Shown here: positions 6,178 through 13,354 of the stretch, one piece after another
Layout: every line of letters starts with the position of its first letter
Numbering within the stretch: the stretch's first letter is position 1
Assembly: GCA_021768245.1 (NCBI GenBank)
Contig: JAETNO010000041.1
Location: forward strand, 1 to 15,469
Length of the DNA stretch: 15,469 bases
Direction of reading: 5' to 3'
Source of the DNA: Bacteroidaceae bacterium
GTDB lineage: Bacteria > Bacteroidota > Bacteroidia > Bacteroidales > Muribaculaceae
Notes under the pieces: generated by a model
The model's database searches: none
Told to the model about the DNA's origin: nothing
The model's input: only the letters and a program-made list of their open reading frames with translations
Translations under genes and position numbers: made by a program

Positions 6178-6581
6178 ACCCGGATGAATTCATCCGCTCG
6201 TTCCGTGATGACCCTTCCGGTCTTTCATCAATAAAAAGAAAGTCCACCGAAAAGAAATCCGAGGATACGCCTTCGGAGGACAAGACACAACCGACGGAGA
6301 ACAAAACGGAGCCGCCAAAACCGACTCCAGTGACAAAGACATCCTCACCAAATACCACCAATGCGGAAAGCGAGTATCGACAAAAATACATCGCGAACAC
6401 CGCATATCTGCGCCCTAAGCTGCGTTTTCTGATGGTCGAAATCAATCCCGACTTCATTCAGATAATCAAACGTATCATCTCCTACGAGATAAATTCGCCC
6501 TGTTCAATCAAATCGTATATCAACAACGTGCTGGCAGAACACTTCGAGCGATATGAGGCGATAATCAAGAAAAGGCTGTAA
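6150..6581 (+). CDS. DUF3408-like conjugative-transposon protein
   Basis: This 143-residue protein resembles the DUF3408 proteins found near the start of Bacteroidota conjugative-transposon tra operons. Residues 1-80 are hydrophilic and probably disordered (runs of Lys, Glu, Thr, Pro, Ser). The C-terminal 60 residues form a helical domain (AYLRPKLRFLMVEINPDFIQ to LAEHFERYEAIIKK) of the kind that binds DNA. In intact elements such genes sit beside a ParA-like gene and are followed by tra genes; here it is alone and closed by a strong terminator. ACACTTAAACA (6130-6140), a weak version of the leader motif, lies 9 bases before the start. Function is unknown; a partition or transfer-regulation role is inferred from context. 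Confidence 0.65.
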   Translation: MAKVYESDIDPDEFIRSFRDDPSGLSSIKRKSTEKKSEDTPSEDKTQPTENKTEPPKPTPVTKTSSPNTTNAESEYRQKYIANTAYLRPKLRFLMVEINPDFIQIIKRIISYEINSPCSIKSYINNVLAEHFERYEAIIKKRL

Positions 6582-6584
6582 GAT

Positions 6585-6626
6585 AGACGGAGGTGAGCAT
6601 TGTAAAACAATTCACCTCCGTCTTTT
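6585..6626 (+). terminator. Rho-independent terminator between convergent genes
   Basis: A perfect 12-bp stem (6585-6596 with 6612-6623) continues after a 2-base bulge as ATTGT-AAA-ACAAT and is followed by TTTT. It closes the DUF3408-like gene; the stem may also act on the opposing reductase transcript, though no T-run is seen in that direction. Confidence 0.85.
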
Positions 6627-6649
6627 AAGATTATCCTATTTTCGAGCAA

Positions 6650-7324
6650 TTAATGTCGAATGATATAACGTAGCCAAATGGTGTCGTTGAATTGCTTTAT
6701 GTTCTTGAGAGTGAGCAGTGTTGGTTTTTTATCCGGATCTTGTATGCCGTCGAATATTGCCGTCATACCTTTGCGCCCGTCAATCCCCGGTGCAATCATT
6801 ACACTTATTTCATCAAGTAATCCGGCAGATAGAAAAGTGCCATTGATATTTCCTCCGCCAACGATACCAAGGCGGTTTATATCAAATTTATCATGGAGTA
6901 TTTCAACTGCTCTTACTATATCTATTCCGTTATCTCCCACCGCTATCCATGAAATTCCTTGTGCGGTAAGATAGTCGTGATAGGCTCTTGGACATCTTTC
7001 ATCGGTAATTACCAACAAGTGCTTCATTGCGGCATCATCCGGCCATTGAAGCGTGCCATGAGTGTCAAGGGCTATATCAAAATTGTTGCCATCAACAGCC
7101 TTATGGTGACCTGTTTTTCCAATGGCGACCGTATCAGTGCATTTGAATGGCTGCGGCAAAGCGTAATGAATCTGCTTTGTGACACGGCCTTCGAGTGTTG
7201 AATCGCAATGCAATTCATCAAGAGCCTCGTAATATGAATCGGAAGAGTCCAACTGTTCCGTCATGGCACAGTCTATTCGCCCGTCAACAGACTCCATCAT
7301 GTGTGAGATTATAAATGGTCTCAT
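6650..7324 (-). CDS. RibD C-terminal / dihydrofolate-reductase-fold reductase
   Basis: This 224-residue protein belongs to the stand-alone RibD C-terminal family, which uses NADPH and shares the DHFR fold. Visible features are the N-terminal strand with MRPFIISHMMESVDGRID (substrate pocket) and the glycine-rich cofactor loop LGIVGGGNINGTFL (about 155-168), followed by GLLDEISVMIAPG. No deaminase domain is fused, so it is not a complete riboflavin enzyme. It is the last of three minus-strand genes (38 bp after the acetyltransferase). With the flavodoxin-type genes across the divergent promoter it suggests reductive modification of a small molecule. Substrate is unknown. The ATG at 7324 is the natural start because the fold begins at once. 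Confidence 0.85.
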   Translation of the reverse strand: MRPFIISHMMESVDGRIDCAMTEQLDSSDSYYEALDELHCDSTLEGRVTKQIHYALPQPFKCTDTVAIGKTGHHKAVDGNNFDIALDTHGTLQWPDDAAMKHLLVITDERCPRAYHDYLTAQGISWIAVGDNGIDIVRAVEILHDKFDINRLGIVGGGNINGTFLSAGLLDEISVMIAPGIDGRKGMTAIFDGIQDPDKKPTLLTLKNIKQFNDTIWLRYIIRH

Positions 7325-7362
7325 CTTGCCTTATATAATTAGTTTGTTGATTTTTGCGAATA

Positions 7363-7929
7363 TCAATCTATATGCTTGATGATTATTGCCGGTACACCCC
7401 CGACAACAGTTCGAGCCTCCACATCCTTTGTCACTACTGCTCCGGCGGCAATTATTGCTCCGTCACCGATTGTAACCCCCGGCGTAATAGTCACATTTGC
7501 TCCTATCCACACATCTTTGCCTATGTGAATTGGTCTGAATGTCATCGAGCCTCTTTTCGCCGGATCTGGGTCGTGGTTTATCGTTGCCATTACACAGTTA
7601 TGCCCTATAAGAGAGCCGTTGCCAATGAAAATGCCTCCTTGGTCTTGAAATTTGCAGCCCATATTGATAAACACATTCTTGCCAATGTGCAGGTTCTTTC
7701 CATAATCGGAATATATGGGAGGAAAAAGCCCGACTGAACTGTCTATTTCCATGCCGGTTAATTGTGCCAGTAAACCCCGCAGTTCATCAGGGGTGTGATA
7801 ACTGTTGTTGATTTCCATTGTTATGCGTATGGCTTCCTGCGAGGCTTTGTGCATAAATCTATGTTCAGGAGAATCATTTATTACCGTTCCATGAACAGCT
7901 ACATATTCATTATATTCTTGTGATGTCAT
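7363..7929 (-). CDS. hexapeptide-repeat O-acetyltransferase (maltose/galactoside type)
   Basis: This 188-residue left-handed beta-helix acetyltransferase has an N-terminal helical cap (1-60, with the family-like HRFMHKASQEAIRI). Hexapeptide turns run from about 80 to 180 (IGKNVFINMG, IGNGSLIGHN, IGKDVWIGANVTITPGVTIG). H119 in TINHDPDP is the expected catalytic base. Members transfer acetyl groups from acetyl-CoA to sugars or related hydroxyl compounds in the cytoplasm. The gene starts 6 bp after the araC stop, so the two are cotranscribed. In this setting it may inactivate a toxic compound by acetylation, but that is inference. Length is normal for the family. Confidence 0.9.
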   Translation of the reverse strand: MTSQEYNEYVAVHGTVINDSPEHRFMHKASQEAIRITMEINNSYHTPDELRGLLAQLTGMEIDSSVGLFPPIYSDYGKNLHIGKNVFINMGCKFQDQGGIFIGNGSLIGHNCVMATINHDPDPAKRGSMTFRPIHIGKDVWIGANVTITPGVTIGDGAIIAAGAVVTKDVEARTVVGGVPAIIIKHID

Positions 7930-7935
7930 ATCTTT

Positions 7936-8853
7936 TCAGTTATTGGAATAAAAATCATTTCTGAAAGCACTCGGACTTTTACCTGTCGCACGTTTGAAAA
8001 GTCTGGTGAAATGTTGCGGATACTGAAAGCCAAGGTCATAGGCGATAATGCTTATGTCGGTGTCGGTGGATGCCAGACGTCTTTTTGCTTCGTTTATAAG
8101 ATATAGCGTGATTATGTCCTGCGGAGTGTTCCCGGTTTCCCGTTTTATCAAGTCTCCGAAATATCCGGGTGTCAGATTTGCTTTGTCTGCAAAATATGAT
8201 ACTTTCGGCACCTCATTCACAGTTGCTCCGGCAGAATAAATCTTGGACAGTTCATTCTCGAATGCCGTAACGACAGATGAGTTGATTTTGTGGCGTGTTA
8301 TAAACTGGCGGTCGTAGAATCTGCTCAGATATTCAAGAAGAAGCTGTATATTGGCTGAAATCAGGTCCGCCGAATGGCTGTCAACCGGATGTTCCAATTC
8401 CAGACTTATTTTTTCAAGGCAATCTAAAAACATCTGCTTTTCAGATTCCGACAGATGTAACGCCTCCCGTTGTGAATAACTGAAAAAACCGAAACTGCCG
8501 ATTTTCGATGCAAGAGGTGTTCCGCATATCAAATCAGGGTGAAACATCAATCCAACAACATCAGGGGCTAACGGCTCATCTGTGCTGTCAACATCAATTA
8601 TCTGCCCCGGCGAGAAACTGACGATTGTACCTTCTTGATAATCGTAATATTCGCGCCCATATTTCAACGAACAGTTAGCTCCATTTTTGAGAAACAGTGC
8701 GTACACTCCATAATTCATCCGTATGCGGTCAATCCTTTTTGTGGCTTTTTTAAGGTCAATGACTGTGACAAGCGGATGGAGTGTAGTCAACCCGTATAGC
8801 TTGTTATATGCGTCGATTGAATCGAGCTTTATAGTGGTCGTATTTGTTTTCAT
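7936..8853 (-). CDS. AraC-family transcriptional regulator
   Basis: This 305-residue regulator has an N-terminal cupin-like sensing domain (about 1-175) and a C-terminal pair of HTHs: the first around FADKANLTPGYFGDLIKRE and the second at 266-298 (DISIIAYDLGFQYPQHFTRL, then RATGKSP). The architecture and length are standard. It is transcribed away from the lipoprotein flavodoxin gene and leads the minus-strand operon with the acetyltransferase and reductase, so it probably controls both directions. Two direct repeats 21 bp apart in the shared promoter (8904-8910 and 8925-8932) are good candidates for its sites. A -7 box ends only 5 bp before the ATG, so its mRNA may be nearly leaderless. The ligand is unknown. 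Confidence 0.92.
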   Translation of the reverse strand: MKTNTTTIKLDSIDAYNKLYGLTTLHPLVTVIDLKKATKRIDRIRMNYGVYALFLKNGANCSLKYGREYYDYQEGTIVSFSPGQIIDVDSTDEPLAPDVVGLMFHPDLICGTPLASKIGSFGFFSYSQREALHLSESEKQMFLDCLEKISLELEHPVDSHSADLISANIQLLLEYLSRFYDRQFITRHKINSSVVTAFENELSKIYSAGATVNEVPKVSYFADKANLTPGYFGDLIKRETGNTPQDIITLYLINEAKRRLASTDTDISIIAYDLGFQYPQHFTRLFKRATGKSPSAFRNDFYSNN

Positions 8854-8857
8854 ACCG

Positions 8858-8865
8858 CAAAATTA
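8858..8865 (-). promoter_or_regulatory. -7 box TAATTTTG for araC
   Basis: The minus strand reads TAATTTTG, matching TAnnTTTG, with only 4 bases between the box and the araC ATG. Transcription would start at or about the first codon. Confidence 0.5.
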
Positions 8866-8903
8866 GCCATTAAATTTCAGGTTTTTATCATCATCTTCAA
8901 ATA

Positions 8904-8932
8904 TGGTAGCTCCTGCCATAATCGTGGTAAGC
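8904..8932. promoter_or_regulatory. candidate AraC operator: two direct repeats 21 bp apart
   Basis: TGGTAGC (8904-8910) and TGGTAAGC (8925-8932) are direct repeats offset by 21 bp, two helical turns, which is the usual layout for AraC-family monomers. The second repeat lies at the -33 position of the flavodoxin promoter, where no TTTG is present, as expected for an activator-dependent promoter. Confidence 0.5.
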
Positions 8933-8951
8933 GCAACTTATGGATAGTATC

Positions 8952-8959
8952 TAATTTTG
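8952..8959 (+). promoter_or_regulatory. -7 box TAATTTTG for the flavodoxin operon
   Basis: Perfect match to TAnnTTTG, 33 bp before the flavodoxin ATG. No -33 TTTG is seen; the AraC-type repeat occupies that place. Confidence 0.55.
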
Positions 8960-8992
8960 CACCGATAAATAATCTTTTAACGAAATACTGAA

Positions 8993-9559
8993 ATGAAAAA
9001 TATTTTTAGCACCCTCTTGGTTCTGCTCGCAGTCACATTTTCTGCTTGCGCCACAAAAAGTTCGGATAGAGAGAATGACGGTCAACACTCCAAAACGCTG
9101 GTAGCCTATTTCTCGGCACAAGGACACACTAAGGTGGCAGCGGAAAAAGTTGCGGCAGTAACAGGCGGTGACTTGTTTGAGATTGTACCGGTCAATATCT
9201 ATACCGAAGAAGATCTTGACGGTTGGAATGAAAGTGCAAGAGGCACACGTGAGTCAAAAGACCGTACCACACGTCCCGAAGTTGCAAATAAGGTTGACGG
9301 TTTTGAGAATTATGATACCGTTTATCTTGGTTTCCCTATTTGGTGGTTTACAGCACCTACTATCATCAATACTTTTCTTGAACAGTATGATACGGAAGGT
9401 AAGGTTATTATTCCGTTTGCAACATCCGGAGGCAGCGAATATGGGGATACGGAAAAAGATCTGCGTGTGTCCGCTCCCAAGGCAATATTCAAACCGGGTA
9501 AAGTTATTAACGGAATGGATGAACCACAAATAAAAGAATGGATTGACAGCTTAAAATAG
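8993..9559 (+). CDS. lipoprotein flavodoxin
   Basis: This 188-residue flavodoxin-fold protein has an N-terminal lipoprotein signal: a hydrophobic stretch and a lipobox ending at C19 (TFSAC). The FMN phosphate loop is FSAQGHTK (S41-T46). WNESARGTRES (about 78-88) and the aromatic FPIWWFTAPT (about 114-123) fit long-chain flavodoxins of the flavodoxin_4 type. Flavodoxins normally work in the cytoplasm; this one is predicted to be anchored in the envelope after Sec export, which is unusual but occurs in Bacteroidota. It is first of four plus-strand genes with short gaps, and is probably activated by the divergent AraC regulator. Role: electron carrier or quinone/nitro-type reductase; partner unknown. 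Confidence 0.9.
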   Translation: MKNIFSTLLVLLAVTFSACATKSSDRENDGQHSKTLVAYFSAQGHTKVAAEKVAAVTGGDLFEIVPVNIYTEEDLDGWNESARGTRESKDRTTRPEVANKVDGFENYDTVYLGFPIWWFTAPTIINTFLEQYDTEGKVIIPFATSGGSEYGDTEKDLRVSAPKAIFKPGKVINGMDEPQIKEWIDSLK

Positions 9560-9568
9560 GTATGTGAT

Positions 9569-10138
9569 ATGTTTCCCATTAAAAGTATCGCACGATTCCT
9601 TCTTGTATTTATCTTATTGGCAGCGGCAATCATGGCAACGGCACAAAACAAACTTTACATTACTGTCGGCAGCCGGACTTTGACGGCTACGCTGGCAGAA
9701 AATGCGGCGACAAGAAGTCTGATTCAACTTCTGGAATCCGGGCCAGTGACAATCAGTATGTCCGATTATGGAGGCTTTGAAAAAGTTGGAGGATTACCAC
9801 AATCGTTGCCGACATCCGACACCCGAATAACTACCAATCCGGGAGATATAATGCTCTACCAAGGTCGAAACATAGTCATATTCTATAGCTCAAATACATG
9901 GAGCTATACACCCCTTGGAAAAATTGAGGGAGTAACAGCCACTTCCTTACGAGAGTTCTTGGGTAATGGAAATGTCAATATGACATTGTCGTTATCAAAT
10001 ACATCTGGAATAGATGATGTCGCTGCCGACAAGGAAAATAAACGTATTATTTATGACCTTCAAGGTAATAGACTTGAACAACCACCAACATCGGGCATAT
10101 ATATCATAGACGGAAAGAAAGTATTTATAAAAAACTGA
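9569..10138 (+). CDS. exported cyclophilin-like protein with C-terminal sorting-type tail
   Basis: This 189-residue protein has a signal peptide (1-25, hydrophobic core FLLVFILLAAAIM, likely cleavage after ATA). A cyclophilin-like domain follows (about 27-140; LYITVGSRTLTATLAENAAT, then MSDYGGFEKVGGLPQSLP), the fold often found next to flavodoxins in such cassettes. The last 30 residues (IIYDLQGNRL, then SGIYIIDGKKVFIKN) match the terminal tail seen on many Bacteroidota secreted proteins and resemble a type IX-like C-terminal domain. The gene starts 9 bp after the flavodoxin stop. It is not expected to be a true prolyl isomerase, as the proteins of this family are shorter beta-barrels. Role: unknown partner in the envelope pathway. 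Confidence 0.85.
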   Translation: MFPIKSIARFLLVFILLAAAIMATAQNKLYITVGSRTLTATLAENAATRSLIQLLESGPVTISMSDYGGFEKVGGLPQSLPTSDTRITTNPGDIMLYQGRNIVIFYSSNTWSYTPLGKIEGVTATSLREFLGNGNVNMTLSLSNTSGIDDVAADKENKRIIYDLQGNRLEQPPTSGIYIIDGKKVFIKN

Positions 10139-10155
10139 TTACTGATTATAAGAAT

Positions 10156-11229
10156 ATGAAGAAAAAAGTAATAACAACAGTCATGTTTGTCATATCACTT
10201 ATGACTATAGATTCTCAAAATATGATTAACCCTAATACAAACACATCCCTTGCTCCAATTGAGCAGTTGGAACTGACACAGGAATGGGATAAGACTTTCC
10301 CCAAAAGTGACAAAGTTGACCATCGCAAGGTTACATTCGTTAATCGCTATGGCATTACGCTCGCGGCTGATATGTACACCCCTAAAGGAGTCGGGGGCAA
10401 GCTATCGGCAATCGCTATCAGTGGCCCATTCGGAGCGGTCAAGGAACAATCAAGCGGACTGTATGCACAGCAACTTGCAGAAAGAGGCTTTCTTACGATA
10501 GCTTTCGACCCGTCTTTTACCGGTGAGAGCGGAGGTATGCCTCGCCGTGTGGCATCTCCTGACATCAATACAGAAGACTTTTCGGCTGCAGTTGATTTCC
10601 TGTCAGTGCAACCGAATGTGGATGCAGACCGTATAGGCATACTCGGAATATGCGGATGGGGAGGCTTCGCAATCAGTGCCGCAGCCAACGATACCAGAAT
10701 AAAAGCTACAGTAGCATCCACTATGTATGATATGTGTCGTGTGACATCAAACGGTTACAACGATGCTGACGACAATGCAGACGCGCGTTACAAGGCTAAA
10801 GAAACAATGAACGCACAACGCACTGAAGATTATCGCAACGGCTTCTATACGCGTGGAGGCGGTGTTGTAGATCCGTTGCCTGATGATGCTCCGAAATTCG
10901 TAAAAGAATATTATGCCTACTACAAGACTCCACGCGGATTTCATGCCCGTTCAGGCAATTCTACCGACGGATGGAATGTCACATCGGCATTGCCGTTCAT
11001 AAATTTCACGCTACTCGACCGTGCCGGAGAGATACGTAATGCAGTAATGGTCGTTCATGGAGAAAAAGCCCATTCCCGTTATTTCGGTGAGGATGCTTTC
11101 AAGAAGTTGCATGGCGACAACAAAGAGCTACTGATAGTGGCTGACGCCAATCATTGTGATCTCTACGACAATCTAAACAAAATTCCCTTCAACCAAATTG
11201 CGACTTTTTTCAATACTTGGATGAAATAA
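10156..11229 (+). CDS. exported alpha/beta hydrolase with Cys nucleophile
   Basis: This 357-residue alpha/beta hydrolase resembles dienelactone hydrolases and the YcjY-type group. An N-terminal hydrophobic signal (about 4-18) is present though the cleavage site is poorly defined. The nucleophile elbow reads GICGWGG, putting Cys at position 166 where most hydrolases have Ser. The catalytic His is H333 (ADANHCDLY). The segment VVHGEKAHSRYFGEDAF (about 297-313) precedes it and probably supplies the acidic residue. Cys nucleophiles are typical of dienelactone hydrolase, which opens lactones. The gene starts 17 bp after the cyclophilin-like gene. It may cleave an ester or lactone in the envelope; the substrate is unknown. 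Confidence 0.88.
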   Translation: MKKKVITTVMFVISLMTIDSQNMINPNTNTSLAPIEQLELTQEWDKTFPKSDKVDHRKVTFVNRYGITLAADMYTPKGVGGKLSAIAISGPFGAVKEQSSGLYAQQLAERGFLTIAFDPSFTGESGGMPRRVASPDINTEDFSAAVDFLSVQPNVDADRIGILGICGWGGFAISAAANDTRIKATVASTMYDMCRVTSNGYNDADDNADARYKAKETMNAQRTEDYRNGFYTRGGGVVDPLPDDAPKFVKEYYAYYKTPRGFHARSGNSTDGWNVTSALPFINFTLLDRAGEIRNAVMVVHGEKAHSRYFGEDAFKKLHGDNKELLIVADANHCDLYDNLNKIPFNQIATFFNTWMK

Positions 11230-11270
11230 TGTCATCTAACTTGTAAAAGACTGATATTCCAAACACAATA

Positions 11271-11966
11271 ATGGAACGGAGGAAATTCATCAAACGCTCT
11301 ATATTTATGGCTGGTAGCATGGTGCTTGGAAATGCATTAATGACGGCATGTAAGAATGTTATACCTGAATCAGAGTCGCTTGCAAATGATTTTATAAATG
11401 TTGTTAGCAGTGGAACCGGGCAAAAAATTCTTGTGTTAATGAGCGCAGGAACTAAAGAAGGCAATACAGACCGTTTGACGAATGCTTGGATTGACGGAGC
11501 CGTTGCCGCAGGACACTCTGTTGTGAAAGCTAATATCGGCAATGTGCGCCTTGATGGTTGCCGAGGTTGCGGTGTTTGTCAACGAAATGGCAATCGTTGC
11601 GTCGTGAATGATTCCATGCAACAACTTTATCCAATCTTTGCTGAATGTGATACTATTGTAATGGCTTCTCCAATCTATTTCTGGACAATTACCGCAAAAT
11701 TAAAATCGTTTATTGAACGGCTTTATGCAATTTCCGTTAATGATAAGTATCCGGCAAAGAATACTGTTCTGCTTATGACGGCTGGAGATGACGGTGAACA
11801 CACTTTCGACCATGCCCAAAATTATTGGAAGATTGTTAGTGGGGTGCTTGGAAATAAAAGTATTGCTACTTATTTTGCCGGAGGGTGCAAAGGTTGTGAG
11901 GCAGATAATAGATACATAGACCCTAAACATCTTGAGAACGCCTACAATCTTGGTAGAAATTTGTAA
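11271..11966 (+). CDS. Tat-type lipoprotein NADPH-dependent FMN reductase / iron-sulfur flavoprotein-like
   Basis: This 231-residue flavodoxin-fold protein has a twin-arginine start (ERRKFIKRS), a hydrophobic segment and a lipobox-like LMTAC with C27. This predicts export of the folded, cofactor-loaded protein and lipid anchoring. The FMN loop is MSAGTKEGNT (57-66). Four cysteines, C97, C100, C103 and C110, follow the CX2CX2CX6C spacing of the compact Fe-S motif of iron-sulfur flavoproteins. The segment ASPIYFWTITAKLKSFIER fits the flavin site. A second Cys pair lies near the end (GGCKGCE). It is the last gene of the operon (41 bp after the hydrolase) and is followed by a strong terminator. 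Cluster binding is inferred from spacing only. Confidence 0.88.
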   Translation: MERRKFIKRSIFMAGSMVLGNALMTACKNVIPESESLANDFINVVSSGTGQKILVLMSAGTKEGNTDRLTNAWIDGAVAAGHSVVKANIGNVRLDGCRGCGVCQRNGNRCVVNDSMQQLYPIFAECDTIVMASPIYFWTITAKLKSFIERLYAISVNDKYPAKNTVLLMTAGDDGEHTFDHAQNYWKIVSGVLGNKSIATYFAGGCKGCEADNRYIDPKHLENAYNLGRNL

Positions 11967-11985
11967 ATCATAAATTCAAAATCAC

Positions 11986-12016
11986 AGGTCGTCGGCAAAA
12001 CTGACGACCTTTTTTT
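11986..12016 (+). terminator. Rho-independent terminator closing the flavodoxin operon
   Basis: An 8-bp perfect stem (11986-11993 with 12003-12010), extendable to 10 bp with a wobble, is followed by seven T. It ends immediately before an ATG at 12017, which makes that codon an unlikely start for the next gene. Confidence 0.9.
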
Positions 12017-12049
12017 ATGAAATTACCCAACAACTTAATCAATATAATA

Positions 12050-13321
12050 ATGAACAAGGTACTACTTGTTGATGCGTCATCTTCCGACCTTCGGGTTATG
12101 GCTGGCTTACTTACGAAAGCCGGCTATGACCCGATAACAGTGGAGGACTTTGACGCAGCGAAGGAAGCGGTGGCGAAACTGTCTCCGGGTGCTGTCGTTG
12201 TCGCGTCGATGAAATTCACCGGCGGCACGGCGCAGATGTTAGTGAACTGGCAACGACAAGAAAGATTGTCTTTCCCCACGATTGCCATAGTGGATAACCT
12301 CAATCCGAGTGAATTGCTTGAGCTTATGCGTAATGGCATAGCGGATATAGTCCAACGCCCTGCGATAGACAAGCAACTGACGGAGATTGTCGGGCAGTAT
12401 GCCAAGCCGGAAAATATTGTGCTTCAGCTTGACAATACGTTGATACCGAGAGTCAGTAAGCAATTCAAGGATATTGAGAAATCAATCGCTGAGATTGCCG
12501 CTACCAACGCCAACTGTATCATCTTCGGTGAGTGTGGCACCGGCAAGGAGCAGATAGCCCGTCAGATCTACCTGCAAAGTTCACGGACACAAAAACCGCT
12601 TATCATGCTGGAGGCTGGCGGTGCGGCACTGGTCGGCAAACACGCCCCGGACTCAGACCGTAGCGAGATTTACGACCGCATTGAAGGTTATTTCAGTGAG
12701 GCAAAGGGTGGTACGATAATCGTGAAGAACATCCAGTTGCTCACTTTCGAGAAACAGTCGGTGCTGTTGCACATTCTCGAACAGGAACATCCCGATGTGA
12801 GAATAATATGCACCGCCAACGCCTCACTACTGAAAATGGTAGCCGAAGCAACATTCCGTGATAACCTGTTTTTCATGCTCCGTCAGACAAGTATCACCGT
12901 TCCACCCCTACGTGAAACGACCGAGGATATATCCGACATAGCGGATTATCTGCTATCTAAGTGCGCCCGAAAAAAGCAACAGCCGAAGAAACGGCTTGAT
13001 GCCTCGGCAATCAAGGCACTTAGACTTCATCCGTGGCCGGGGAATATCCGAGAACTGAAAGATACAGTTCTTTTCGCCGCTTTCCATGCGGTCGGTGATA
13101 CCATATCGGAGAGCGACCTCAAATTTGATAACGCAAAGCCCGATACAGCCGAGGACTTAACTCACCGCAATCCGAAAGCGGAGAAAGAACGCATACTCAA
13201 AGCCTTCAACCGTGCCGGAACATGGAAAGGTGCAGCCAAACTCTTGAATGTGTCGGAGAAAACTCTAATTCAACTCCGTAAAAAGCACGGTATCAACCCT
13301 GACGGTAAAATAGGGTCTTGA
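12050..13321 (+). CDS. NtrC-like regulator with pseudo-receiver and degenerate AAA+ domain
   Basis: The product (423 residues from this start) has the order receiver, AAA+, Fis-type HTH. The ATG at 12017 abuts a terminator's T-run, while the one at 12050 starts exactly at the receiver strand (NKVLLVD). The receiver is inactive by sequence: A52 replaces the phospho-accepting Asp, A9 replaces one acidic residue and R103 replaces the conserved Lys. The AAA+ domain keeps Walker A (GECGTGKE, 160-167) but Walker B reads GGTIIVKN, so both acidic residues are replaced (K226, N227), and the GAFTGA loop is absent. The HTH at the end (GAAKLLNVSEKTLIQLRKKHG) is intact. It cannot be a normal sigma-54 activator; a repressor, scaffold or partner of the next regulator is more likely. 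No histidine kinase gene is nearby. Confidence 0.85.
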   Translation: MNKVLLVDASSSDLRVMAGLLTKAGYDPITVEDFDAAKEAVAKLSPGAVVVASMKFTGGTAQMLVNWQRQERLSFPTIAIVDNLNPSELLELMRNGIADIVQRPAIDKQLTEIVGQYAKPENIVLQLDNTLIPRVSKQFKDIEKSIAEIAATNANCIIFGECGTGKEQIARQIYLQSSRTQKPLIMLEAGGAALVGKHAPDSDRSEIYDRIEGYFSEAKGGTIIVKNIQLLTFEKQSVLLHILEQEHPDVRIICTANASLLKMVAEATFRDNLFFMLRQTSITVPPLRETTEDISDIADYLLSKCARKKQQPKKRLDASAIKALRLHPWPGNIRELKDTVLFAAFHAVGDTISESDLKFDNAKPDTAEDLTHRNPKAEKERILKAFNRAGTWKGAAKLLNVSEKTLIQLRKKHGINPDGKIGS

Positions 13322-13348
13322 CCACCTCGGGAAAAATGCGTAACTTTG
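13317..13348 (+). promoter_or_regulatory. promoter for the intergenic RNA / second regulator
   Basis: CTTG (13317-13320, overlapping the stop codon of the first regulator) lies 20 bp before TAACTTTG (13341-13348), a perfect -7 box. Transcription would begin near 13355, over 400 bases before the next gene. Confidence 0.55.
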
Positions 13349-13354
13349 CAGCGC

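Noticed and set aside
12017..12049. ATG 11 codons upstream of the first regulator's chosen start
   Set aside because: It directly follows the T-run of a strong terminator, leaving no room for a leader, and the receiver fold begins at the later ATG.
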